Positions 44,785 through 52,956 of a DNA stretch of 64,000 bases are shown here, piece after piece. A program made the translations under genes and the position numbers. Each line of letters opens with the position of its first letter. Position 1 is the stretch's first letter. Below the pieces are notes generated by a model that saw only the letters and a program-made list of their open reading frames with translations, was not told where the DNA came from and did no database searches. Source of the stretch: Myxococcota bacterium (GTDB taxonomy: Bacteria > Myxococcota_A > UBA796 > JAFGLY01); contig JAJRWT010000091.1 of NCBI GenBank assembly GCA_024276675.1, positions 103,797 to 167,796 of the forward strand, in the 5' to 3' direction.

Positions 44785-47505
44785 ATGAAGAGTGCCTTGC
44801 CTGTTCTCTGTGTTTTTCTGACCGCATCTTGTCGTGTTGGTCCGGACTCCATCCTGGATAGTGGAACAGTGGGGAACACCTGTACGTGGTATGTGGACTC
44901 CGACGGCGATGGGTTCGGTTCTCCCGATGCTGCCGTGCAGATGGATTGCGAGTACCAGGGGAGCGAGTATTCCCAGGATGGCACCGATTGCGACGATGCT
45001 ACTCCTTCCGTCAACCCTGGCGCTTCAGAGATCTGCGATGGCTTGGACCAGGATTGCGATGGAGAGATCGACGAAGACCCGGTGGATGGGGGTACCTGGT
45101 ATCCTGACCTGGACGAGGACGGCTTCGGCGATCCCGAGTCGGCGATATCGGCCTGTGAAGAGCCATCAGGAGTCGTTTCCGATGGCACGGACTGTGATGA
45201 CCAGAACAACACCGTCAATCCTGGAGGTATTGAAATCTGCAACGGGCTGGACGACGACTGCGACGGAGAGATCGACGAAGGAAGACTGCTGGAGTGGTTC
45301 CTGGACAAGGATGGGGATGGCTGGGGAGTCGAAGAATACTCCATCCTCTCCTGTGATGCTCCCGAGGGCTACGTCTTGTATGCCGGAGACTGTGATGATT
45401 CGGACCCGGCCTATCATCCCAGTGCCGAGGAGAGCGACTGTAGCGATCCCAACGACTACAACTGTGACGGTTCCACCGGCTACGCCGACCTGGATGAAGA
45501 CGGCTTCGCCGCATGTGAAGAGTGTGAAGACATGGACGCTTCCATTTTCCCGGGGGCTGATGAGTACTGTGACCTGGAGGACAACGACTGCGACGGCGAA
45601 GTAGACGAAGACGATGCCCTGGACGCTTCCACCTGGTACCTTGACGAGGATCTGGACGGCTTTGGGCAGGCCGAAGTCTCCCTGGTGGCCTGCTATGTCC
45701 CCGACGGCTATGTCGGTGATGCCACTGATTGCGATGATAGCGACTCATTCGTCAATCCCAGTTCCTTCGAAATCTGCAACGACGTCGACGACGATTGCGA
45801 TGGTCAGATAGACGAAGAGGCCTTGGACGCCTCCTGGTGGTATCGGGATTTGGACTCCGACGGATATGGAGACGCCGCTGAAGCGCTGGAGAGCTGCCAG
45901 CAACCCACGGGCTACGTGGTGGACTACAGCGACTGTGACGATACCGACAGCGCGGTGAACACGGCGGCGACCGAATACTGCGACGGCATCGACAACGACT
46001 GTGACGGCGAAGTGGACGAAGACGACGCCGCTGATGCGGCAATGTGGTACCAGGACGGTGACGGCGATGGCTTCGGCAACCCCGCCAGTTTCGCAGTGGC
46101 CTGCGTTGCTGCTGAAGACTACGTCGCCGATTCAAGTGATTGCGACGACAGCAACGCTTCGGTTCACCCCGGAGCCGATGAATACTGCAACGATGTCGAC
46201 GACGATTGCGATGGTGAAGTAGACGAAGACGATGCCCTGGACGCTTCCACCTGGTACCTGGACTATGACGAGGATGGCTTCGGTGATGCCGTCAGGTACA
46301 AGGTGAGCTGCGAAGCTCCCGACTGGTATGTCGCTGATTCTACCGATTGCGACGATGTTGATGGCTCCATCCATCCCGGTGCTTCAGAGATCTGTGACGG
46401 CCTGGACGACGACTGCGACGGCGAGGTGGACGAAGGCGCCGTGGATCCCGCCACCTGGTACGCCGACCTGGACGGCGATGGCTATGGGGATCCCGGCAGC
46501 AGCGCCGAGGCCTGCCAGGCTCCCGAAGGCTACGTAGCCGATTCCACGGACTGTGATGACGGCGAGGCCTCGGTGCATCCCGGAGCCGACGAATACTGCA
46601 ATGAGACCGATGATGATTGCGACGGCGAGGTGGATGAAGGCGCCGCTGTCGATGCTCCTGAATGGTACGTCGATGCGGATGAAGACGGATACGGAGATGA
46701 AACGGAGTCACTCGTCGCTTGCGAGGCTCCCAGTGGCTACAGTGCATCGCCGGATGACTGTGATGATTCGGATCCGCAGGTGCATCCTGAAGCAAACGAC
46801 GCCTGTGACGGTGTGGACCAGGACTGCGATGGCCAGGTGGACGAGAACTCCACGGATGGCCAGCACATGATCACCGCCGACACCACGGGCGGATTCATCT
46901 ACCGGGTCGATCCCGATGGTACCACCACGGTGATTTCCGAACTGGATCCTGGATATTCCATAAATACCGTGGCCGTTGACGATGCCGGCAGGGCCCTGGG
47001 CTACGACGTGAACTCGGGAAAGTTGGTCGAGATCGATGTTTGTTCAGGAACGATAATAGAGCTGGGAGCCACCGGCACCGAACTCATCTGTGGGCTCTCT
47101 TTTGCTGATGACGGAAGACTCTACGCCATCGACCAGACATCCAACCAGACATTTGAAGTGGATACCGAAACCGGCCTGGCCACCTATATCGGTGACCTGG
47201 GTTTCGATCTTGGCCCCTGTGGCATGGCCCATGACTGCTCCACCGATGAACTGATCGGTGCCGACAGGTATTCCGGGAACATCTTTCGGATAGACGCAAG
47301 CACGGGTGAGGCCTACGGCTTCGTCGAGACTTCCGTGGTGTTCGGTGCGGTTGGCCTGGAGTATGATCCCCCCACCGGCTTCGCCTATGCTGCGACTGGA
47401 ACAAAGCTGTACCAGGTGGATATCGAAACCGGAGCCACGACGTCCATTTCTTCCCTGGATGTGGACAGTGTTGATGACCTGGTCTACTACCCGGAATGCC
47501 CCTGA
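44785..47505 (+). CDS. MopE-type lipoprotein with about ten Cys/Asp-rich repeats and C-terminal propeller-like domain
   Basis: The 906-aa protein has a lipoprotein signal peptide (KSALPVLCVFLTASC; Cys16). Residues about 30-700 contain about ten tandem units of 60-70 residues. Each has a W-Y-x-D-x-D-x-D-G-x-G segment, a DCDD, and a C-(D/N)-x-x-D-(D/N)-DCDGE(V/I)DE motif. One unit, at about residue 225, is divergent. This is the MopE/putative metal-binding repeat common in myxobacterial surface proteins and suggests calcium binding. The last 200 residues form YVTN-like strands (GKLVEIDVCSGTIIELG). The gene lies inside the glycan cluster. The TCTACC before the ATG gives only a weak GAG ribosome binding site. 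Confidence 0.85.
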   Translation: MKSALPVLCVFLTASCRVGPDSILDSGTVGNTCTWYVDSDGDGFGSPDAAVQMDCEYQGSEYSQDGTDCDDATPSVNPGASEICDGLDQDCDGEIDEDPVDGGTWYPDLDEDGFGDPESAISACEEPSGVVSDGTDCDDQNNTVNPGGIEICNGLDDDCDGEIDEGRLLEWFLDKDGDGWGVEEYSILSCDAPEGYVLYAGDCDDSDPAYHPSAEESDCSDPNDYNCDGSTGYADLDEDGFAACEECEDMDASIFPGADEYCDLEDNDCDGEVDEDDALDASTWYLDEDLDGFGQAEVSLVACYVPDGYVGDATDCDDSDSFVNPSSFEICNDVDDDCDGQIDEEALDASWWYRDLDSDGYGDAAEALESCQQPTGYVVDYSDCDDTDSAVNTAATEYCDGIDNDCDGEVDEDDAADAAMWYQDGDGDGFGNPASFAVACVAAEDYVADSSDCDDSNASVHPGADEYCNDVDDDCDGEVDEDDALDASTWYLDYDEDGFGDAVRYKVSCEAPDWYVADSTDCDDVDGSIHPGASEICDGLDDDCDGEVDEGAVDPATWYADLDGDGYGDPGSSAEACQAPEGYVADSTDCDDGEASVHPGADEYCNETDDDCDGEVDEGAAVDAPEWYVDADEDGYGDETESLVACEAPSGYSASPDDCDDSDPQVHPEANDACDGVDQDCDGQVDENSTDGQHMITADTTGGFIYRVDPDGTTTVISELDPGYSINTVAVDDAGRALGYDVNSGKLVEIDVCSGTIIELGATGTELICGLSFADDGRLYAIDQTSNQTFEVDTETGLATYIGDLGFDLGPCGMAHDCSTDELIGADRYSGNIFRIDASTGEAYGFVETSVVFGAVGLEYDPPTGFAYAATGTKLYQVDIETGATTSISSLDVDSVDDLVYYPECP

Positions 47506-47654
47506 AGGTTGCATGGGCCCCGTCATGGTCTGATGAAGATTCCGGCGGAACGACGTGGGTTTTTGTTTGTCTGCCACTTTGTATACCAGCTCACGAGCCT
47601 TTTGCAATGATCGGCGAGTTATGAGGGTAGACTTGTGGACGGAAGTGAGGACCC

Positions 47655-48251
47655 ATGATCGACATCCCAGAATTCGTAGACGACTACTACAGGCGTTTCA
47701 TCCAGGTCTTGAGTTCCTTCGACAGGGAGCCCCTGGTTCCAATCGCTCATCTGCTCCAGGAACTGGCCACTGGGGAAGGTACTCTCTGGATAGCTGGAAA
47801 CGGCGGAAGCGCGGCAATATCCAATCACACCGTGTGCGATGTCACCAAGGGTACCCATGTCGAAGGCCAGCCGGTGATACGCTCGTCATCTTTGGCTTCC
47901 AACGTTCCCATGATGACAGCCCTGGCCAACGACCTGGACTACGAGGATATCTTCCTGGAACAGCTCCGCTACCACATGCGCCCGGGTGATGCACTCCTGG
48001 TGGTCAGCTCCAGCGGCAACTCGCCAAACGTAGTAAGAGCATGTCGTTTCGCCAGGGACCAGGGCATTCCCACGGTGGCCTTCGTTGGTTTCGATGGGGG
48101 CGAGTTGTTAGGGCTGGCGGATCACGTCGTCTGGATTCCGATAGACAACTACGGAATGGTGGAAGACGCCCACCAGAGCCTGGTACACGTGCTGACCCAG
48201 TACCTGCGGCAGCTTTTCCAGGAGCAGTCCCAGGGGCGAGGGGAGCGATAG
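47655..48251 (+). CDS. gmhA: Sedoheptulose-7-phosphate isomerase (GmhA-like SIS protein)
   Basis: GmhA makes D-glycero-D-manno-heptose-7-phosphate from sedoheptulose-7-phosphate, the first step of the GDP-heptose pathway. The 198-aa SIS-domain protein has the sugar-phosphate loops IAGNGGSAAISNH and VSSSGNSPNVVRA. A C-terminal helix with EDAHQSLVHVL carries the family's His. GAGG lies 4 nt before the ATG. With HddA and the HddC-GmhB fusion it completes the pathway. Other SIS isomerases are possible from sequence alone, but the context makes GmhA most likely. Confidence 0.85.
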   Translation: MIDIPEFVDDYYRRFIQVLSSFDREPLVPIAHLLQELATGEGTLWIAGNGGSAAISNHTVCDVTKGTHVEGQPVIRSSSLASNVPMMTALANDLDYEDIFLEQLRYHMRPGDALLVVSSSGNSPNVVRACRFARDQGIPTVAFVGFDGGELLGLADHVVWIPIDNYGMVEDAHQSLVHVLTQYLRQLFQEQSQGRGER

Positions 48252-48303
48252 TCCTTTGTAGAACGGGACACTGGCCTGGTATCCGGCAGATTACGGAGAA
48301 CCC

Positions 48304-49491
48304 ATGCACGAGAGTTCTTTCCCCGACCCCAGGGTGCTTGTCCTGGGACCATCCGACAAGCACGGCCAGTACGGTGGCTATGTCTCATACGTCAAATCTC
48401 TGACCGACTCCGCCTTGTCCAGGGAGTTCAACTCCCAGCTCGTGGATCTTTTCTGGGCTCCCCGCTGGCCCGTACTCGTACGCCACTCTTCCGGGCGTTT
48501 GCTTTCCCAAACCTGGAAGACCGTCACCGATCTGGCTGCGCTCATGCGCATGGGGAGTAGGTATCCTTCTCTCCAGGTGGTGCATTGCCCAATAGCCACC
48601 TCTCCGCAAAGGCAGATGGAGCAGGTCGCATTGCTGAACCTGGCACATCGGCGTTTCGGAATGAAGCGGATCTTTGATGTGCGAGCCGGAGATTTCTTCA
48701 CCGAGTTGTCAAAGGCTCCAGCGTTGGTGCGACGTGCAGTCACCGCGATGATACGCGAGGCGGAAGCCGTAACTGTCGAGGGAAGACCCTACATGGCGCC
48801 CATGCGGGAAATGCGGGGTCATGACCCGGAATACATGCCCAGCTTCGTGGAGTGGGGCTCCACCGGCGCAAGATACCGAGTCGAGTACCACCATGATCAA
48901 CCGCTCAAGGTGTGCTACGGCGGCCAATTGAACGATGACAAAGGTATATTTGAACTCATCGAAGCCGTCTCTCTCCTACCTGGGGGGAGTACGAGTCTGG
49001 AGTTGGTGGGATTCTGCAAAGACGACATGAAGGCCAGGCTCCTGCGCGCCATTGGAAAGGTTTCTGGAAACGAGGTTTCCATCCACACGAACCTGGCCAG
49101 AGAGGACTACCTGAAGAGGCTTGCTGCAAACGATCTGTTCGTCTTTCCCTCGTATCATTACACCGAAGGCCACTCCAATGCGCTCAACGAGGCCATGGCC
49201 CTTGGACTACCCGTGGTGAGTACGCCGGTGGGCTTTTGTGAAGATGTACTGGCTGAGGGGGGCCTAATGATTCCCCCCAGAGACCCGGGGGCCATAGCCG
49301 GGGCGATAGAGGAACTGTCAGGGGATCCCCGCCGCAGAGAGCGCATGGGGCGTGCCAATCGGAATCGAGTAAAGACTCGTTTCAGCGATATCGTGGTGAT
49401 GGAAAACTGGGCAAACTTGTACCGCAGGCTGATGGGCGGAGCTGTTCCCCGGCAAGAACAAGCCCTCAAGGTGCAGGTAGGGAGAACATGA
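48304..49491 (+). CDS. Glycosyltransferase family 4
   Basis: The 395-aa GT-B enzyme has the N-terminal GPSDKHGQYGGYVSYV motif of GT4 proteins. The C-terminal donor site has YGGQLNDDKGIFELIEAV, LFVFPSYHYTEGHSNALNEAMALGLPVV (E-x7-E motif) and STPVGFCEDVL. GGAG lies 5 nt before the ATG. It follows gmhA by 52 nt and is followed 1 nt later by the epimerase gene, so all are probably one operon. Sugar specificity cannot be read from the sequence. Confidence 0.85.
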   Translation: MHESSFPDPRVLVLGPSDKHGQYGGYVSYVKSLTDSALSREFNSQLVDLFWAPRWPVLVRHSSGRLLSQTWKTVTDLAALMRMGSRYPSLQVVHCPIATSPQRQMEQVALLNLAHRRFGMKRIFDVRAGDFFTELSKAPALVRRAVTAMIREAEAVTVEGRPYMAPMREMRGHDPEYMPSFVEWGSTGARYRVEYHHDQPLKVCYGGQLNDDKGIFELIEAVSLLPGGSTSLELVGFCKDDMKARLLRAIGKVSGNEVSIHTNLAREDYLKRLAANDLFVFPSYHYTEGHSNALNEAMALGLPVVSTPVGFCEDVLAEGGLMIPPRDPGAIAGAIEELSGDPRRRERMGRANRNRVKTRFSDIVVMENWANLYRRLMGGAVPRQEQALKVQVGRT

Positions 49492-49492
49492 G

Positions 49493-50443
49493 ATGAAAAT
49501 CATGGTTACCGGGGGCGCTGGTTTCATAGGGAGTCATCTCTGTGATCGACTGCTGGCTCAGCAACACAGCCTGGAGGTCGTGGACGATCTCAGCCTGGGT
49601 CGTGAGGATAACATCAGCCATCTCTTTTCCAACCCAGCCTTTCGCTTCCACAACTGCTCCATCCTGGATGAACGCTTCGACGAGATCATGGCAGCAGGCT
49701 CTTTCGACGTGGTGTTCCACCTGGCGGCCAACAGTGACATACAGGAGGGCAGCAGGGATCGCAGAGTGGATCTGCAAAGGACCTTCCAGACCACCTTCGC
49801 GGTTTGTGAAGCCATGGCAAGGAACGACGTCAGGCAGCTACTTTTTGCCTCCACCTCGGCGGTGTATGGAGACGTGTCCGCACCCGCGCCAGAGGATTTC
49901 GGGCCCCTGGAGCCCATCTCTTTCTACGGTGCCGCAAAGCTTGCCAGCGAGGCATATTGTTCAGCCTACGCCCATCGTCACGACATACGTAGCTGGGTTT
50001 TTCGGTTTCCCAACGTGGTGGGAGCTCGGGCCACCCACGGCGTCATCCTCGATTTCATCCGGAAGTTGAAGAACAATTCTTCAGAGTTGCAAGTGCTGGG
50101 CGACGGCAACCAGCAAAAGCCGTACCTTCATGTGCACGAGTTGATCGACGCAAAGCTTCTGGCCTGGCAACGTGTACAACCCCGGCCCCTCGAAGTCTTC
50201 AATATCGGTCCCGAATCCGCCACCACGGTGCGATGCATAGCCGAAACCGTCGTAGAAGAAATGGGACTGGCTGGCAAGACCAGGATCTCCTACCAGAACC
50301 AACCATTCGGCTGGCCTGGGGATGTGCCACGTTTCGCCTACGATCTGCGCAAGATCCACGCTCTGGGTTGGAGGGCGAGAGGTTCGTCGGACAATGCCAT
50401 GCGCAGGGCAGTCCGGGACCTGCTGGCCGAATCCGAGGTTTGA
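49493..50443 (+). CDS. NAD-dependent sugar epimerase/dehydratase (extended SDR)
   Basis: The 316-aa protein has the NAD-binding GxxGxxG motif VTGGAGFIGSHL at residues 6-16 and the catalytic YxxxK as FYGAAKLAS near 144. The preceding Ser/Thr of the triad lies in FASTSAVYGD. This is the UDP-glucose 4-epimerase/GDP-mannose 4,6-dehydratase class of extended SDRs; the exact substrate is unknown. GGAG lies 8 nt before the ATG and 1 nt separates it from the preceding glycosyltransferase, so both are translationally linked. Confidence 0.85.
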   Translation: MKIMVTGGAGFIGSHLCDRLLAQQHSLEVVDDLSLGREDNISHLFSNPAFRFHNCSILDERFDEIMAAGSFDVVFHLAANSDIQEGSRDRRVDLQRTFQTTFAVCEAMARNDVRQLLFASTSAVYGDVSAPAPEDFGPLEPISFYGAAKLASEAYCSAYAHRHDIRSWVFRFPNVVGARATHGVILDFIRKLKNNSSELQVLGDGNQQKPYLHVHELIDAKLLAWQRVQPRPLEVFNIGPESATTVRCIAETVVEEMGLAGKTRISYQNQPFGWPGDVPRFAYDLRKIHALGWRARGSSDNAMRRAVRDLLAESEV

Positions 50444-50445
50444 AC

Positions 50446-52224
50446 GTGAACCGCAGTGCATGTGTTTTTCAGGCGGTTTCCTTTTTTGTACCGCCATTGC
50501 TTACTGCCTGCTCCTGTTGGGAAGCTGGCAGCAACGAAGAGACCAGCGATTCCTCCGTGCCCGCCGAATCCGGTGAATCCGGTGGAGTGGACAGCCAGGC
50601 CGGTAATCCGGATTCTTCATCGGGGAATACCGGATTGACGGACACCGGAATCTCAATCCAGGCTCTGGATCCCTATGTCCAGCCCGTGGTGGAGGTGGAG
50701 CCGGCGCTTCTGGAACCAGGTGAAGAAGCCACGGTCGTCTACCGGGGGGAACTTGCCTCCGCCGACAGTCTGATCATGCACTATGGTTTCAATGGCTGGA
50801 ACCAGGTCGAAGGCCTGTCAGACGAGTTTCAGGAAGAAGAGTCCAGCAACGACGTCTTCTACTTCCTGGAAGTCTCCATGGATCGCGATGAATACGAGGG
50901 TACCTTCCGGACCACCGTGGAGCTTCCCACCGATGGTCGTGCCATGCACATGGTCTTCTACCAGGAAGAAACCGATACCTGGGACAACAACGACTCCCAG
51001 GACTACTCCTGGCCCATCCTCTTCCCCTATATCGGTCCCTACCTGACCTGGAACGACGAGACCCGCCCCCAAGATGGTGTGGTGGTTAGCTACGAAACCT
51101 CGATTCCGTGCCTGGGTGTTGTGCGCTACGGTGACACGCCGGAGCTTGAGGCCTACAAGGTGGGTGATGTCTTCGGCAACCATCACGACGTGGTCCTTGG
51201 CGATCTGGAGCCGGACACCACCTACTACTACCAGTTGTACGATAGCGTGGGCCACGTGTCCCAACTCTTCAGCTTCGAAACGGCGCCGGAAATTGACAGC
51301 AGCTTCAAGTTCGTGGTTTTTGCAGACATGCAGGATACCGGCGAATGGCAGCGGTGGAGAGATGTGGCCGATGAAGTCCTGGCAAACCACTCCGATGCCG
51401 TTTTTCTACTGATACCGGGCGACATGGCGGCAAGCGATGGGCCCGGCCCATGGTGGACCTTTTTCGACAAGGGCAGGGATCTTTTCTCGGGCAAGGTCAT
51501 GATGCCCGTGCCAGGAAACCACGATACTCCCGGCGGTTGGAGCAACACCGACACCACCAGCTTCGAGAGGTACTTCGACCTGCCCAGGGCCGCCGGTTCG
51601 GAAACCTACTACTCCTTCGATTACGGGAACGCGCATTTTCTGGCATTGAACTCGGAGGACAGCTCTGCTTTCGGCAGCAGTACCGGAGACCAGTACGCCT
51701 TCGGGGTCTCGGACCTTCTGGGGTGTTGGAATGGTTCCACGCTGACCTACGACTGGGTTTTTGCCACCTGGCATATTCCTCCCTACAACGCAGGTGCTCG
51801 ACACTTCGACCAGCAATGGGACTACCGTGGTATCACGGAGAGTTTTCAAGGTACCGTTGACTGGTTCCTTGGGGGCCATGAACACCTGTACCAGCGATCA
51901 CTCCCTCTGCGCTACGACGCAGAGCTGGCCGCGTCGGGTGAATACGGCAACGGAGAGGACGACGGGGTGGGCTACCTTGTGCTCCCGCCCGCCGGGCAGT
52001 TTGTTTCCACTGGTCTGGTGGCCATGGACGACCCCAATTCCAGTGTCAGGCAGCTCTTTGGATATCCCGAGTTCACCGACGACGATGAAACCGTGGATTC
52101 CGAGAACGGGTTCGTGGTCGTGATCATCGATGGAAAGACCATCAACATACAGACCTGGTGCCTGGGTGACACCTTCACGGCCAAGGATCCCTATATCAAG
52201 GACTCCGTGATGTACGAAAAGTGA
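50446..52224 (+). CDS. Lipoprotein metallophosphoesterase with purple-acid-phosphatase-like N-terminal domain
   Basis: From GTG 50446 (GAGG 7 nt upstream) the 592-aa product has a lipobox signal peptide (VPPLLTAC). A Ser/Gly-rich linker leads to a beta domain (about 75-195) that looks like a carbohydrate-binding or starch-binding module (LEPGEEATVVY...NGWNQVEG). An Fn3-like purple-acid-phosphatase N-domain follows (about 200-275, VVLGDLEPDTTYYYQL). The phosphoesterase core has VFADMQD, IPGDMAA, GNHD, ATWHIPPY and GGHEHLYQR. A Gln stands where DxH is usual (A-D-M-Q). It is probably surface-exposed. It starts only 2 nt after the epimerase stop. Confidence 0.82.
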   Translation: MNRSACVFQAVSFFVPPLLTACSCWEAGSNEETSDSSVPAESGESGGVDSQAGNPDSSSGNTGLTDTGISIQALDPYVQPVVEVEPALLEPGEEATVVYRGELASADSLIMHYGFNGWNQVEGLSDEFQEEESSNDVFYFLEVSMDRDEYEGTFRTTVELPTDGRAMHMVFYQEETDTWDNNDSQDYSWPILFPYIGPYLTWNDETRPQDGVVVSYETSIPCLGVVRYGDTPELEAYKVGDVFGNHHDVVLGDLEPDTTYYYQLYDSVGHVSQLFSFETAPEIDSSFKFVVFADMQDTGEWQRWRDVADEVLANHSDAVFLLIPGDMAASDGPGPWWTFFDKGRDLFSGKVMMPVPGNHDTPGGWSNTDTTSFERYFDLPRAAGSETYYSFDYGNAHFLALNSEDSSAFGSSTGDQYAFGVSDLLGCWNGSTLTYDWVFATWHIPPYNAGARHFDQQWDYRGITESFQGTVDWFLGGHEHLYQRSLPLRYDAELAASGEYGNGEDDGVGYLVLPPAGQFVSTGLVAMDDPNSSVRQLFGYPEFTDDDETVDSENGFVVVIIDGKTINIQTWCLGDTFTAKDPYIKDSVMYEK

Positions 52225-52272
52225 TGGGCTGCCTGGTTCTGCGTCTCCAGCTCACTTGTGGCGCAGGATGTC

Positions 52273-52866
52273 CTATTGTCGTTCTTCAAGGATATCTCTT
52301 TTCAGGTCGGCCATTTCACTTCGGAGCTTGGTGCGAATCCTGGTCAACTTTGTGCGGATGGCTCCAGGGCTGGTGTTCATTTCTCTTGCGATCTCGGGCC
52401 CGGTCCAGCCTTCACCTTCTGCCAGTAGCAGTACGAGCCTGTCCTTTGGCGGTAGCCGCATGAGTGCCCTGCCAATCGCCTGGGAGAGTTCGTTCTGGGC
52501 AGCCGCGATTTCGGGAGAGTCGTTGTTCACCAGTTGTACGTCTACATCGTGGAGGCTGGGGTCGTTTTTTCGGCCTCTCCTCATTCGGTGGCAGGCGTTG
52601 GCGACCATGCGTACCAGCCATCCTTCAAGGCTTCCATCGCCCCGGAACGAGGTCAGGTTGGTCCCTGCGGAGAGCAAGGCGTCCTGTACGGCGTCTTGAG
52701 CTTCTTCTTCGTTGCGGCAACGCCGGCGGCCTACGCTGATGAGGCGCTCTCCAAAGCAGCGTGTCATTCGATCCAGAGCCTGGATGTCGCCGCTCTTCAC
52801 CATTTCCAGGAGCTTGACGGGGCTGCAAAGCTGTGCATCCCCGTTGACAGGGTGGGTGGACTTCAT
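52273..52866 (-). CDS. ECF-family RNA polymerase sigma factor
   Basis: The 197-aa protein has sigma region 2 (EEEAQDAVQDALL...GSLEGWLVRMVANACHR) and region 4 (LPPKDRLVLLLAEGEGWTGPEIAREMNTSPGAIRTKLTRIRTKLR), with no regions 1 or 3. This is the ECF layout. ECF factors redirect RNA polymerase and are normally held by an anti-sigma factor; none is evident next to it. The neighbouring leftward gene is a polytopic membrane protein, 90 nt upstream. The opposite-strand phosphoesterase gene ends 48 nt away. Confidence 0.9.
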   Translation of the reverse strand: MKSTHPVNGDAQLCSPVKLLEMVKSGDIQALDRMTRCFGERLISVGRRRCRNEEEAQDAVQDALLSAGTNLTSFRGDGSLEGWLVRMVANACHRMRRGRKNDPSLHDVDVQLVNNDSPEIAAAQNELSQAIGRALMRLPPKDRLVLLLAEGEGWTGPEIAREMNTSPGAIRTKLTRIRTKLRSEMADLKRDILEERQ

Positions 52867-52956
52867 GATTCTGCTCTCTCTCCACTTCTGGCTGCGATTT
52901 ATTATCCGGAAGGGGCAGGACGCGCTGGAGCGAGTAGCTTTGCAGCAAGAAAACCC

